From Clostridia bacterium (lineage in GTDB: Bacteria > Bacillota > Clostridia > UBA1381 > UBA9506): a DNA stretch of 54,197 nt. Position 1 is the first letter of the stretch. Each line of letters opens with the position of its first letter. Under the pieces are notes generated by a model, which ran no database searches, was not told the DNA's origin, and saw only the letters and a list, made by a program, of their open reading frames with translations. This document shows, piece by piece, positions 25,792 to 34,132 of the stretch. The translations under genes and the position numbers were made by a program. The DNA lies in NCBI GenBank assembly GCA_017546245.1, contig JAFYXI010000002.1:1-54197 (forward strand), read 5' to 3'.

Positions 25792-26171
25792 TTTGAAAAC
25801 ACCATCCTAACCGCTGCAATCAGCATAAATATCCCAAAAATTTTACGTATCATACCGCCCGTAAGCTTTTTTAAAAGACGTGCACCTAAAAATCCGCCAA
25901 TAACTCCGCCTGCCGATACAGTTAATGCCAGTCGCCAGTCAAGAACATGACCGAAACCGTAGAAAATCAGGCTGACTATGGTAAAGCCTAAAATAATTAG
26001 AATAGCTGTTGCGTGTGATGTGTGCTCGTCACGGTCTAAAAATTCTTCTAAAAACGGAACGATTACTGTCCCGCCGCCGCTGCCGAAAAGTCCGTTTAAA
26101 AATCCTGCGATAAGTCCGCCTGATGCATATAATAAGAATTTATGTTTTTTTAGTTTTTCAAGCTTTTTCAT
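25788..26171 (-). CDS. TSUP (TauE/SafE) transporter, half-size, first subunit
   Basis: 127 aa, about four membrane helices, with the parallel signature GFLNGLFGSGGGTVIVPFLEEFLDRDEHTSHATAIL. It starts with ATG after CAGGAGG and overlaps the next half-size gene by 4 nt. Both halves have their own Gly-rich motif, so this looks like a genuine two-gene form rather than a broken fusion. Substrate unknown. Confidence 0.85.
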   Translation of the reverse strand: MKKLEKLKKHKFLLYASGGLIAGFLNGLFGSGGGTVIVPFLEEFLDRDEHTSHATAILIILGFTIVSLIFYGFGHVLDWRLALTVSAGGVIGGFLGARLLKKLTGGMIRKIFGIFMLIAAVRMVFSK

Positions 26172-26278
26172 TTAAGCCTCCTGTGCAGTTTTTTCTTAGT
26201 TTTCCTCGTTTTGCAAAAAATATAAGAAAAAGCAGGAAGGATTTACAGCTTGATACGATATTAAACCCTATGTTAAAA

Positions 26279-26309
26279 TAAAAACACCGCAATTTTAAAA
26301 ATTGCGGTG
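26279..26309 (-). terminator. Terminator after the EamA gene
   Basis: On the minus strand a 12-bp stem (CACCGCAATTTT type, arms 26285-26296 and 26298-26309) is followed by TTTTTATTTT. Confidence 0.8.
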
Positions 26310-26315
26310 CTAAAC

Positions 26316-27185
26316 TTAATTATTTTTTCTGTATGCTGAAAAATACGATGCCAAAACAATGAGCGCAACGGCAATAAAAACCTTTACATCAGGAACAATG
26401 TTGTTAATAATCAGCGTTACAAACGGTGTTAAAATCGGTTTTATAAAAAATGCAAGTGATGCCATTATTGCACCGCCTTTTTCAATCGCCTTAAAGTACA
26501 GGGCGTATCCCGTGCCTGTTACCAGTAATCCCAGATAAAGCATAATCGAAAGGTCGTACATTTTAACGGGAAGCGAAATATCAACCTTAAATATCAGAAG
26601 AATAATCAGCAAAACAATACTTCCCGAAAGAAAAACACCGCTCGATTGAATCAAGCCGCCTAAGCGTTTCATATATTTTTGGCTGAGTGCGGTATACAAG
26701 CTGAATGACAGAGCGGCAAGTATTGCAAGCACAACAGATTCTGTATTTGTTCCTGAAGAAAAATCAGCGCAGATTATTACACCTGAAATTCCCAGAATAA
26801 GTGCAATCAGCTTGTTTTTGTTTAAATGTTCTTCTTTTACCAACAAGACTGCAAAAATAATGGTAAACACAGAGTTTGATGAAAAAATTATTGCTATAAG
26901 CGATGGAGAATCTGCCTTTTTTACGGCTAATTGTAACAGAATCATACTTACGCATATAAAAAGCGTTCCCAAACCGGTCATAAGGCCTATATCTTTTGCG
27001 GAGATATGTATTTTTTCTCTTTTAATTTTTGCTGTTGCAGGCGGCACAAGTATGAGTGAACCTATTAAAAATCGCCAGAATGTAATGGCGTATGGCGATA
27101 CGTCGTTTGCAACCAACTTGCTTACCGGCTCTAAGGTCACAAACAATATTGCTGTAATCAGTGCATAAATTATTCCCTTTTTCAT
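26316..27185 (-). CDS. EamA/DMT-family transporter
   Basis: 289 aa with ten predicted membrane helices in two EamA repeats. Blocks typical of the drug/metabolite transporter superfamily: LEPVSKLVANDVSPYAITFWRFLIGSLILVP, FSSNSVFTIIFAVLLVKEEHLNKNK, LGISGVIIC and LVTGTGYALYFKAIEKGGA. Such carriers usually export amino acids or metabolites; the substrate is unknown. It is divergent from a LysR regulator with a shared 140-bp control region, so it is the likely regulated target. Confidence 0.88.
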   Translation of the reverse strand: MKKGIIYALITAILFVTLEPVSKLVANDVSPYAITFWRFLIGSLILVPPATAKIKREKIHISAKDIGLMTGLGTLFICVSMILLQLAVKKADSPSLIAIIFSSNSVFTIIFAVLLVKEEHLNKNKLIALILGISGVIICADFSSGTNTESVVLAILAALSFSLYTALSQKYMKRLGGLIQSSGVFLSGSIVLLIILLIFKVDISLPVKMYDLSIMLYLGLLVTGTGYALYFKAIEKGGAIMASLAFFIKPILTPFVTLIINNIVPDVKVFIAVALIVLASYFSAYRKNN

Positions 27186-27218
27186 TTTAATTGCTCCTTT
27201 GTTTTTTTATCAGATATA

Positions 27219-27247
27219 AGTATATCACTCATTGGGTATTTTGTAAA
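27219..27247 (-). promoter_or_regulatory. EamA gene promoter
   Basis: TTTACA (27242-27247), 17-nt spacer, TATACT (27219-27224) on the minus strand. It lies 13 nt from the palindrome that probably binds the LysR protein. Confidence 0.65.
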
Positions 27248-27259
27248 ATATACAATAAC

Positions 27260-27274
27260 ATACAGAAACTGTAT
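27260..27274. promoter_or_regulatory. Probable LysR operator
   Basis: A perfect inverted repeat ATACAG-AAA-CTGTAT that contains the T-N11-A pattern of LysR sites. It lies between the two divergent promoters, next to the lysR -35 box. Confidence 0.65.
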
Positions 27275-27275
27275 A

Positions 27276-27304
27276 TTGAAATATATAGCAAACTGTGATA
27301 TATT
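27276..27304 (+). promoter_or_regulatory. LysR gene promoter
   Basis: TTGAAA (27276-27281), 17-nt spacer, TATATT (27299-27304); immediately adjacent to the operator palindrome, consistent with autorepression. Confidence 0.65.
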
Positions 27305-27328
27305 ATTAAAAAGAGGAGGGGGAACAGT

Positions 27329-28198
27329 ATGGAGATTCTGCAATTAAAATATTTTCAGCATGCGGCAAAAAGTGAAAATATTTCACATACTGCGCATTCG
27401 TTTATGGTGCCGCCTTCGAGTGTTTCGGCATCAATTAAAAAACTGGAAAATGAGCTTGGCGTTAAGCTGTTTGAAAGAACAGCTAACAGCCTTAAGCTTA
27501 ATGAAAGCGGAAAAATATTTTTAAGGGCAATAGATGCGGCAGAAAAAGAAATAAAAAAAGCAAAAATAAAAATGCTTGATATGTCATCTGTGCCGGCTGG
27601 TGAGATTAAGCTTTTGATTTTAACAAATCGCGGACAGGTTACAAAGAGCATAGCAGAGTTTAAAATGAATTATCCGCGTGTCATGTTCAGCATTACGCAT
27701 GAAGATTATATTGATTATGAAAATTACGGCAAATTTGACATTGTTATAACCGACAGAAAAATTGGTTCGGATTTATTTACTATGCATAATTTTATACGTG
27801 AAGAAATTTTGCTGGCGGTTCATAAAAACAGCATACTGAGCGAGAAAAAAAGTATAGGCTTAGAGGAGCTTAAAAATGAAAAATTTATCAGTATGCAAAA
27901 GGGAAGCAGTATAAGAGAATATTTAGAAAAAATGTTCAAAAAAACGAATTTTGAACCCAATATTGCAATTGAGTGTGATGACCCGTATTTTGTACGGGAG
28001 TATCTTAAAATGGGGCTGGGGGTTGCTCTCTTTCCGTCGGTTTCGTGGAAAGAACAGCTTGATGAAAACATTAAGCTGATACGTATAAATGACGGAATGT
28101 ATCGTGATTCGCATTTGTATATAAACAAGACATCATCGGCTGTCTGCGAAATGTTTGTACACACTCTGGAGTTAAGACTGATTGATTTAATTAAATAA
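27329..28198 (+). CDS. LysR-family transcriptional regulator
   Basis: 289 aa. N-terminal winged helix-turn-helix (EILQLKYFQHAAKSENISHTAHSFMVPPSSVSASIKKLENELGVKLFERT) and a C-terminal substrate-binding-like domain that would sense a small ligand. GAGGAGGGGG precedes the ATG. Divergent from the EamA transporter with an intervening palindromic T-N11-A site, so it most likely controls that exporter and itself. The inducer is unknown. Confidence 0.93.
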   Translation: MEILQLKYFQHAAKSENISHTAHSFMVPPSSVSASIKKLENELGVKLFERTANSLKLNESGKIFLRAIDAAEKEIKKAKIKMLDMSSVPAGEIKLLILTNRGQVTKSIAEFKMNYPRVMFSITHEDYIDYENYGKFDIVITDRKIGSDLFTMHNFIREEILLAVHKNSILSEKKSIGLEELKNEKFISMQKGSSIREYLEKMFKKTNFEPNIAIECDDPYFVREYLKMGLGVALFPSVSWKEQLDENIKLIRINDGMYRDSHLYINKTSSAVCEMFVHTLELRLIDLIK

Positions 28199-28214
28199 TA
28201 ACGGGGGTAAAAAC

Positions 28215-28445
28215 GTGAGGCAAAAACTGTTAAAACCGTTTTTAAATATCCATTGGTCTGCTAAAGCGATAATTAAATTCGGGGTAATGGCTGCTGACAT
28301 ACTTTTAATTTCTGCCTGCTTGTGCGCTGACAAAACACGTTCTTATATGATGGCAGAAACATCAGGCTATTTATTTTCAGAAGCAGTTATAGGAGGATTA
28401 ATATTAGACGTTATAGCAAAAAGAATGGATATAGAAGAAAAATAA
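28215..28445 (+). CDS. Small membrane protein of unknown function
   Basis: 76 aa from a GTG with GGGGGT six bases upstream, 16 nt after the LysR gene. A basic N-terminus (to about residue 21) precedes one or two hydrophobic segments (about 22-37 and 53-66), and the C-terminus is charged. It resembles no family I can name. It ends about 65 nt before the dacB ribosome site and could be co-transcribed with either neighbour. The ribosome site and clean composition argue for a real gene. Confidence 0.6.
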   Translation: MRQKLLKPFLNIHWSAKAIIKFGVMAADILLISACLCADKTRSYMMAETSGYLFSEAVIGGLILDVIAKRMDIEEK

Positions 28446-28512
28446 AAAATGTAATACTGAAAAACCGCACGCATACAATAGTTAATATCTGATTTGTTCA
28501 GGAGGTATGAGG

Positions 28513-29667
28513 ATGAAAAAACTATTATGCGCGGCGGTTTGTTTTATTGTACTTATTACGACAAGTTTTCCGTCGATGGCAGAAGAAACGGTGTTAGAGC
28601 TTTCTGCGCCGTCGGCAATATTAATTGAGGCATCGACAGGACAGGTGCTTTATGAAAAAAACAGTCACGACCGACGTCCGCCTGCAAGCGTGACAAAGAT
28701 TATGACTATGCTTTTGGTTATGGAGGCTATAGACAGCGGAAAAATAAGTATGGATGATATGGTAAGATGCTCAGAAAAAGCGGCATCGATGGGCGGCTCG
28801 CAGGTATATTTAGAGCCGAATGAAGAAATGAGTGTACACGATATGTTAAAGGCGGTTGCGGTTGCATCAGGTAACGATGCTGCGGCAGCCTTGGGTGAGT
28901 TTGTTGCAGGCAGCTTAGAGGGCTTTGTTTCGATGATGAACGAGCGTGCAAAAGAACTGGGAATGAACGATACCACGTTTATTAATTGCAACGGGCTTGA
29001 TGCAGAAGGTCATTTGACATCGGCTTTTGATATTGCGCTTATGTCAAAAGAACTTATTTCGCATCAGACTATTTTTGATTTTACAACCATATGGATGGAC
29101 AGCTTGCGTGACGGAAAATTCGGCTTGGTAAACACCAACAAGCTTATCCGTTTTTACGAGGGCGCAACCGGATTAAAAACAGGCTCTACCGGCGAGGCAA
29201 AATACTGTCTTTCGGCATCTGCTAAACGTAACGGTATGGATTTAATTGCCGTTATTTTAGGAGCACCGAGTTCGAAAGAAAGATTTGCCGATGCATCAAA
29301 GCTGCTTGACTATGGCTTTGCAAATTATGCTATTGCTAACAGCCTGATAAGCGAAGATGATTTAGGAAAAATTAAACTGTTAAAGGGTGTTAAATCAGAG
29401 CTTGAGCTGACAACTCCGGGCGGATATAACGTGTTGGTAAGCAAAAGTAAAGTAAACGATATTGAAAAAAGAGTAACTTTGCCCGATGCGATACAAGCTC
29501 CGATAGCAAGCGGAGAAAAGGTGGGCGAAATTTCGTTTTACATAGACGGTCAGCAGATAGGCGGAACAGATATAATAGCAAAAGAAAATGCGCCAAGAGC
29601 AAATCCGCTTCATATGCTTGCAAAGCTGGCAAAACAGTTATGCTACGGCAGCATTGAGGTAAATTGA
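28513..29667 (+). CDS. dacB: D-alanyl-D-alanine carboxypeptidase (DacB/PBP5*-type)
   Basis: 384 aa. Signal peptide (about 1-23), then a penicillin-binding serine peptidase with SxxK in PASVTKIMT, SxN in ASGNDAA and KTG in GLKTGST, followed by the beta-rich PBP5 C-terminal domain (about 290-360). It trims D-Ala from peptidoglycan stem peptides outside the membrane. The downstream spmA-spmB pair identifies it as the sporulation form that controls cortex cross-linking. Start is the ATG at 28513, seven bases after AGGAGG; the ATG two codons earlier touches that site. Confidence 0.92.
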   Translation: MKKLLCAAVCFIVLITTSFPSMAEETVLELSAPSAILIEASTGQVLYEKNSHDRRPPASVTKIMTMLLVMEAIDSGKISMDDMVRCSEKAASMGGSQVYLEPNEEMSVHDMLKAVAVASGNDAAAALGEFVAGSLEGFVSMMNERAKELGMNDTTFINCNGLDAEGHLTSAFDIALMSKELISHQTIFDFTTIWMDSLRDGKFGLVNTNKLIRFYEGATGLKTGSTGEAKYCLSASAKRNGMDLIAVILGAPSSKERFADASKLLDYGFANYAIANSLISEDDLGKIKLLKGVKSELELTTPGGYNVLVSKSKVNDIEKRVTLPDAIQAPIASGEKVGEISFYIDGQQIGGTDIIAKENAPRANPLHMLAKLAKQLCYGSIEVN

Positions 29668-29671
29668 ATCT

Positions 29672-30277
29672 ATGATGAATTACGTTTGGGCAGGAATGAT
29701 TATTTTAGCATATGTTTTTGCTGTATCGGGCGGAAGAACAGAAGCAGTAACCCAAAGCGCATTAGATGGCGCAAAGGGTGCAGTCGATATGGTCATTTCT
29801 CTTTTAGGAATGATGTGCTTCTGGACGGGATTGTTAGAGATTGCAAAACGGTCGGGACTTACAGAAAAGCTGGCAAAGCTTGCAAGTCCGCTTATGCGCA
29901 TACTTTTTCCAAAACTAAAAAAAGAAAAAGAGGCTCAAAGCGCAATTATAATGAATATGATTGCAAATTTTTTAGGCTTATCAAATGCGGCAACTCCTTT
30001 GGGTATAAAAGCAATGGAGGAATTAGACCGCATAAACGGCAAAAAGCAGATTGCATCTAGCGAAATGTGTATGTTTGTGGTTATAAATACGGCATCTATT
30101 ACACTAATGCCTACTACTTTAATAACTTTGCGTTCAGCCGCAGGAAGCACAGAGCCGTTTTCTGTTATCGTTCCTGTATGGATATGCTCGGTGCTTTCTG
30201 TTACGGCAGGCATTGTTGCAGCTAAACTCTTTGACAGACGGGAGGATGAAAGAGGCTTATGCAGGCGATTAAGGTAA
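29672..30277 (+). CDS. spmA: Spore maturation protein A
   Basis: 201 aa integral membrane protein of the nucleoside-recognition/Gate family. Typical blocks: GAKGAVDMVISLLGMMCFWTGLLEIAKRSGL, ASPLMRILFP, NMIANFLGLSNAATPLGIKAMEEL and INTASITLMPTTLITLR. In Bacillus, SpmA and SpmB are required for spore core dehydration and mature heat resistance. It starts 4 nt after dacB and overlaps spmB by 19 nt, the same dacB-spmA-spmB order as in Bacillus. Confidence 0.95.
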   Translation: MMNYVWAGMIILAYVFAVSGGRTEAVTQSALDGAKGAVDMVISLLGMMCFWTGLLEIAKRSGLTEKLAKLASPLMRILFPKLKKEKEAQSAIIMNMIANFLGLSNAATPLGIKAMEELDRINGKKQIASSEMCMFVVINTASITLMPTTLITLRSAAGSTEPFSVIVPVWICSVLSVTAGIVAAKLFDRREDERGLCRRLR

Positions 30278-30786
30278 TATCAGGCGGAGTTATGCCGGCT
30301 ATGCTGATCTCTATTATCGGATACGGATTGATAAAGGGCATTAATGTATTTGACGCATTTTTAAATGGTGCTAAAGACGGAATGAAAACGGCTGTGAAAA
30401 TTCTTCCTGCCCTTGTGGGATTAATTGCGGCAATAACGATGCTCAGAACATCGGGTGCATTAGAGTTTATAACACGCATGCTTGCGCCTGTTACGTCGGT
30501 TTTTAAAATGCCGCCCGAGGTATTGCCGCTCGCACTTTTACGTCCTGTATCGGGCAGCGGTGCTTTAGCAGTTGTAAATGATATTTTTAAAGCGCACGGT
30601 GCTGATTCTTTAGTCGGATATACAGCATCTGTTATGATGGGTTCAACTGAAACTACTTTTTACACACTTGCGGTATATTACGGAGCAGTCGGCATAAAAG
30701 ATTCACGATATGCGTTAAAAGCTGCGCTTATAGCTGATTTTGTCGGAATGGTGTCAAGCTGCTTGGTTTGTCGTATGTTTTTTTGA
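30259..30786 (+). CDS. spmB: Spore maturation protein B
   Basis: 175 aa membrane protein paired with SpmA. Conserved blocks: KDGMKTAVKILPALVGLIAAITMLRTSGAL, PEVLPLALLRPVSGSGALAVV and VGYTASVMMGSTETTFYTLAVYYGAVGIKDSRYAL. The transport or structural role of the SpmAB pair is not fully known. Overlap with spmA implies coupled translation; a new promoter follows for acpS. Confidence 0.95.
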   Translation: MQAIKVISGGVMPAMLISIIGYGLIKGINVFDAFLNGAKDGMKTAVKILPALVGLIAAITMLRTSGALEFITRMLAPVTSVFKMPPEVLPLALLRPVSGSGALAVVNDIFKAHGADSLVGYTASVMMGSTETTFYTLAVYYGAVGIKDSRYALKAALIADFVGMVSSCLVCRMFF

Positions 30787-30807
30787 CGATAAAATTTTTG
30801 TTGGCTA

Positions 30808-30836
30808 TTGATAAATTTTTTTGTTTGCGGTACAAT
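30808..30836 (+). promoter_or_regulatory. acpS-nnr-gerS promoter
   Basis: TTGATA (30808-30813), 17-nt spacer, TACAAT (30831-30836), about 32 nt ahead of acpS. Confidence 0.75.
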
Positions 30837-30868
30837 AAATACAACAAACAAAAAAAGGCGGTTTTGTT

Positions 30869-31237
30869 ATGATTTACGGAATCGGGATTGATATTACAGA
30901 GATAGAAAGAATAGAAAAAGCATTAAAAACAGAGCGTTTTTTAGAGCGATTTTTTTCTGAAGAAGAAATAAAATATTTTAAATCAAAAAAGCAAATGGCT
31001 CAGTCTGTTGCGGCGAATTTTGCCGCCAAAGAGGCATTTTCTAAGGCGATTGGCACAGGCGTTCGCGGATTTTCTCTTGCAGAGGTTGAAATTTTGCGTG
31101 ATGATTTGGGAAAACCGCATATATCACTTTCCGGAGATGCCAAAAGAATTACAGACGAGTTGGGTATATCAGGTTTGCTTGTAAGTATATCACATTCTGA
31201 AAAATATGCCGTAGCTCAGGTTTTGGCAGAAAAATAA
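30869..31237 (+). CDS. acpS: Holo-[acyl-carrier-protein] synthase
   Basis: 122 aa trimeric phosphopantetheinyl transferase that moves 4'-phosphopantetheine from CoA to ACP for fatty acid synthesis. Motifs: GIGIDITEIERIEKAL (metal-binding Asp), FAAKEAFSKAIGTGVRGF and VSISHSEKYAVAQVL. AAGGCGG lies upstream of the ATG. acpS-nnr is a common pair in Firmicutes. Confidence 0.96.
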   Translation: MIYGIGIDITEIERIEKALKTERFLERFFSEEEIKYFKSKKQMAQSVAANFAAKEAFSKAIGTGVRGFSLAEVEILRDDLGKPHISLSGDAKRITDELGISGLLVSISHSEKYAVAQVLAEK

Positions 31238-31270
31238 TTTGCACAAAAGATTAAATCGGAGGAAGTTAAA

Positions 31271-32791
31271 ATGAAACTTGTAACCGCAGATATGATGCGC
31301 GAGCTTGAAGAAATATCCTTTTCGGAATATGGAGTATCAAGCTTGGTTATGATGGAAAATGCCGCTCAGGGATTTTGCGAAAAGTTAGAAAGCGAAACCG
31401 GAAGCGTGTGCGGCAAAAAAATAAATATATTTTGCGGACGCGGCAACAACGGCGGTGACGGCTTTGCAATTGCAAGGCTTTTATCGGTGCGCGGTGCAAA
31501 TGTTACGGTTTTTATTGCTTTTAATCCTGATGAACTTAAAAAAGATGCCCGAACAAATTATGAATTGGCGGTTAAATTTGGTATTTCGATAAGTGAATTT
31601 ACCGGCTTAACAGGTGATTGCGACATAGTAATTGATGCGCTTTACGGCATTGGCTTTCACGGAGATATTGAGGGCGAAGAGCTTGAAATGGTAAACAAAA
31701 TTAATTCGAGCGGTGCGTTTGTTGCATCGGTCGATATGCCAAGCGGTGCATCGGCAAATGACGGCTCGGTGGCAAAAACTTGCGTTAAAGCTGACCTTAC
31801 CGTTACTTTCGGTGCGGCTAAAATCGGACAGTTTTTATATCCTGCTAAAAAACGGGTTGGTAAACTCGTAGTTTCAGAAATTTCTATACCGAACGATGTA
31901 TTAAATTCATACGACAGCAAGCTGTTTGTTTTAGATGAATCAATCGAAGCATTTCTGCCTGAAAGAGAAGAAAATTCGCATAAAGGAAGCTTTGGCAAGG
32001 TGCTGGCTTTTTGCGGCTCGAAAGGTATGTGCGGAGCCGCAGTTATGGCATCTGAAGCAATATTAAAAAGCGGAGCAGGGATGGCGACTTTGGCAACACC
32101 AAAATGCATATCTGACATAGCGGCTCAAAAGCTTACAGAGGTTATGACATTATCTCTTCCGTCAGATGACGGAGAATCGGTATCAAAAACTGCATTTGCC
32201 ATTTTAAAAGAAAAACTGTCAAAGCAGGATATTTTACTTTGCGGCTGTGGCTTGGGAACAGGCGACGGAGTTAAAGAGACCGTGACGAAGCTGGTATCAG
32301 AATCGAAAAAACCAATGATAATTGATGCCGATGCAATAAATGCTTTGGCAACTAATATAAATGTCTTAAAAAAGAAAAATGCACCTGCCATACTTACTCC
32401 GCATATGGTAGAGTTTTCAAGAATATCGGGGCGCTCTGTTGAAGATATTTGCAAAAACAGAATAGGAACAGCTCGTGATTTTGCAAGAAAATTTGATGTG
32501 ACCGTAGTTTTAAAAAATGCCGATACAATTATTGCCTGCCCTGACGGACGTGTATTTATAAATGCTGTATCAAATTCGGGTATGGCAACGGCAGGCAGCG
32601 GCGATGTTTTAAGCGGTATTATTGCAGGTCTTGCAGCTCAAGGTTTAGATGCAAGTATGAGTGCGTGCCTTGGTGTTTACATCCATTCTTTAGCAGGTCA
32701 GATTGCACGTCAAAAGCTGGTCGAATATTCTATGACAGCGCTTGACATTTTAAATGCCGTTCCGTTTGCTTTTATGAAAATCAAAAAATAA
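31271..32791 (+). CDS. nnr: Bifunctional NAD(P)HX epimerase/dehydratase
   Basis: 506 aa fusion. The N-terminal YjeF_N epimerase (about 1-215; GRGNNGGDGFAIARLL, VDMPSGASANDGSV) interconverts R and S NAD(P)HX. The C-terminal ribokinase-like ADP-dependent dehydratase (about 225-500; GSKGMCGAAVMASEA, GCGLGTGDG, IIDADAINAL, ILTPHMVEFSR, GMATAGSGDVLSGIIAGL) restores NAD(P)H. It repairs hydrated nicotinamide cofactors. Length is normal for the fusion. GGAGG precedes the ATG. Confidence 0.95.
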   Translation: MKLVTADMMRELEEISFSEYGVSSLVMMENAAQGFCEKLESETGSVCGKKINIFCGRGNNGGDGFAIARLLSVRGANVTVFIAFNPDELKKDARTNYELAVKFGISISEFTGLTGDCDIVIDALYGIGFHGDIEGEELEMVNKINSSGAFVASVDMPSGASANDGSVAKTCVKADLTVTFGAAKIGQFLYPAKKRVGKLVVSEISIPNDVLNSYDSKLFVLDESIEAFLPEREENSHKGSFGKVLAFCGSKGMCGAAVMASEAILKSGAGMATLATPKCISDIAAQKLTEVMTLSLPSDDGESVSKTAFAILKEKLSKQDILLCGCGLGTGDGVKETVTKLVSESKKPMIIDADAINALATNINVLKKKNAPAILTPHMVEFSRISGRSVEDICKNRIGTARDFARKFDVTVVLKNADTIIACPDGRVFINAVSNSGMATAGSGDVLSGIIAGLAAQGLDASMSACLGVYIHSLAGQIARQKLVEYSMTALDILNAVPFAFMKIKK

Positions 32792-32805
32792 GGAGTGAAT
32801 TTTAA

Positions 32806-33438
32806 TTGAAGTGTAGGCTTTTGTTGCTTGCACTAATGATAATATTAATTTTTGGCGGTTGTAATGCCAATAAAAAGTTTTCTGAGGATGAATCGGGAAT
32901 TTATGAAAAAATTCATCGTTATTATAACAAGATGGAATCATATTCGGCTAAGGTTGTACTCACAGTTAAGGGAAATCGTGGCGAGAATGTATATGAGCTT
33001 GAGCAAAAGGTTGCAAAAAACGATAAAATGCTGTCGAGCGTTTTATCCCCTGATAACGTAAAGGGTATTCAGACTGTTAAAAACGGAGAAAGGGTTAAGG
33101 TAATTTATAACGGAAAAGAAAAGCGTGAGCTTGAATCAGAAGCATCGGCTGACCTTGATTTAAGCTATGTAAACAACTTTTTCAGCCTTTACTATCGCTC
33201 AGAAGAAACAGCTGTAAGCGTAAGCGCAAACGATAAAAAGGGCGGAACAACTCTTCTTGAAACAGATTTAACAGATAAAAGTGCGCGCAGACAAAAGGCA
33301 TCAATGCTTGTTGATAATCAAACACTTGCGCCTAAAAACATAACGGTTTACGATATGGGAGGCAATGTGGTTTTTATTGCTGAATTTGTCGAATTTAGGT
33401 ATAATGATAAAATAGATAACGAAATTTTTGAAATTTAA
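32806..33438 (+). CDS. gerS: GerS-like lipoprotein (LolA fold)
   Basis: 210 aa from a TTG start with AAGGAG ten bases upstream. A lipoprotein signal ends in FGGC (Cys19). The rest has an outer-membrane-lipoprotein-sorting/LolA-like pattern (YYNKMESYSAKVVLTVKGN..., KNGERVKVIYNGK, TLAPKNITVYDMGG). In Clostridioides, GerS at this place (after nnr, before alanine racemase) is needed for cortex modification and spore germination. The symbol rests on synteny and architecture. The alanine racemase gene expected next is missing here. Confidence 0.75.
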   Translation: MKCRLLLLALMIILIFGGCNANKKFSEDESGIYEKIHRYYNKMESYSAKVVLTVKGNRGENVYELEQKVAKNDKMLSSVLSPDNVKGIQTVKNGERVKVIYNGKEKRELESEASADLDLSYVNNFFSLYYRSEETAVSVSANDKKGGTTLLETDLTDKSARRQKASMLVDNQTLAPKNITVYDMGGNVVFIAEFVEFRYNDKIDNEIFEI

Positions 33439-33630
33439 AAACATAAATATATTTTCTGTTTTTAAAAGATGTATGACTGTATTTTTATTTGTCAATAATA
33501 CTCTTGTCGGCGACAACAGTATATTTTAGTGAAGAACAGTCAGAACATCTTTGCGGACATTTTAACGTACTTAAAACAGAAAAATTAACACGTACTTAAT
33601 CAATTCAATAGTATTGGCAGTATTTGTACA
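33439..33630. other. Gene-free stretch where alanine racemase is expected
   Basis: No gene is visible in either strand. It holds one hairpin and two copies of ACGTACTTAA (33565-33574 and 33590-33599), 25 nt apart, upstream of the antitoxin promoter; the direct repeat could be an operator. Confidence 0.5.
33498..33522 (+). terminator. Possible terminator after gerS
   Basis: Hairpin ATACT-C-TTGTCG/CGACAA-C-AGTAT followed by ATATTTTAG. The stem is strong, the T-tract short. Confidence 0.5.
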
Positions 33631-33659
33631 TTGACGTTTGCGTTTAAAAAATGTATAAT
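33631..33659 (+). promoter_or_regulatory. Antitoxin-toxin promoter with long leader
   Basis: TTGACG (33631-33636), 17-nt spacer, perfect TATAAT (33654-33659). The start codon I prefer is 190 nt downstream, unusually far for a toxin-antitoxin pair. Confidence 0.75.
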
Positions 33660-33854
33660 AATATTGTAGCTTTTGTATATAATAAAGCATATAATGATTT
33701 AGGCGCATACACAGGGGAGTGTATTAGCCTAATTAAGTTAAATATGTGTATATACAAATCAGTTACGCCAAGACGTTTAATTTTTCACAATGAAGCATTT
33801 CGCAGGGATACCGACAGACAGGTCGGAAATTCAACGAATGGGGGCTTGACTGTT
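33660..33854 (+). promoter_or_regulatory. Structured 5' leader of the antitoxin gene
   Basis: The leader contains hairpin 33699-33732 (TTAGGC/GCCTAA outer and ATACAC/GTGTAT inner stems, loop AGGGGA). A second GTGTAT lies near 33745 that could compete for ATACAC, and a CCGAC/GTCGG hairpin lies near 33812-33827. This could be a regulatory RNA. A long upstream open frame from 33651 also runs through it but has none of the family's residues. Confidence 0.45.
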
Positions 33855-34130
33855 TTGTCACAACTCAAGAAAGTGCTGATAACCGTTCCCGATACGTTGT
33901 TAGAGCAGGTTGATGCCTTGGTGGGTCTTGAAAAAACAAATCGCAGTGAATTTGTGCGCGAGGCTATGCGAAGGTATATCGAGGAAAAGAAAAAGACTGC
34001 ACTAAAAGCGCAAATGGAAAAAGGCTATCAGGAGATGGCGGAAATTAATCTTAATCTCGCCAAAATGTGTTTTGAAGCAGAAGACGAGCAGTTTTCTGCC
34101 TATGAGGAAAAACTGGCGGAGTGTGAATAA
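33855..34130 (+). CDS. Ribbon-helix-helix (CopG) antitoxin
   Basis: 91 aa from the TTG at 33855, ten bases after GGGGG; a second TTG at 33846 is the alternative. The N-terminal RHH fold ([19 protein letters not shown]) and [19 protein letters not shown] give a DNA-binding dimer like EndoAI/NdoAI. The C-terminal acidic helix (about 50-91) should wrap the toxin. It starts two bases ahead of the mazF-type gene in the usual antitoxin-first order. Confidence 0.88.
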   Translation: MSQLKKVLITVPDTLLEQVDALVGLEKTNRSEFVREAMRRYIEEKKKTALKAQMEKGYQEMAEINLNLAKMCFEAEDEQFSAYEEKLAECE

Positions 34131-34132
34131 GT

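Noticed and set aside
33651-33854. N-terminal 68-residue extension of the antitoxin
   Set aside because: The frame begins inside the -10 box of the promoter and encodes nothing typical of RHH antitoxins; the TTG at 33855 has a ribosome site and the family N-terminus.
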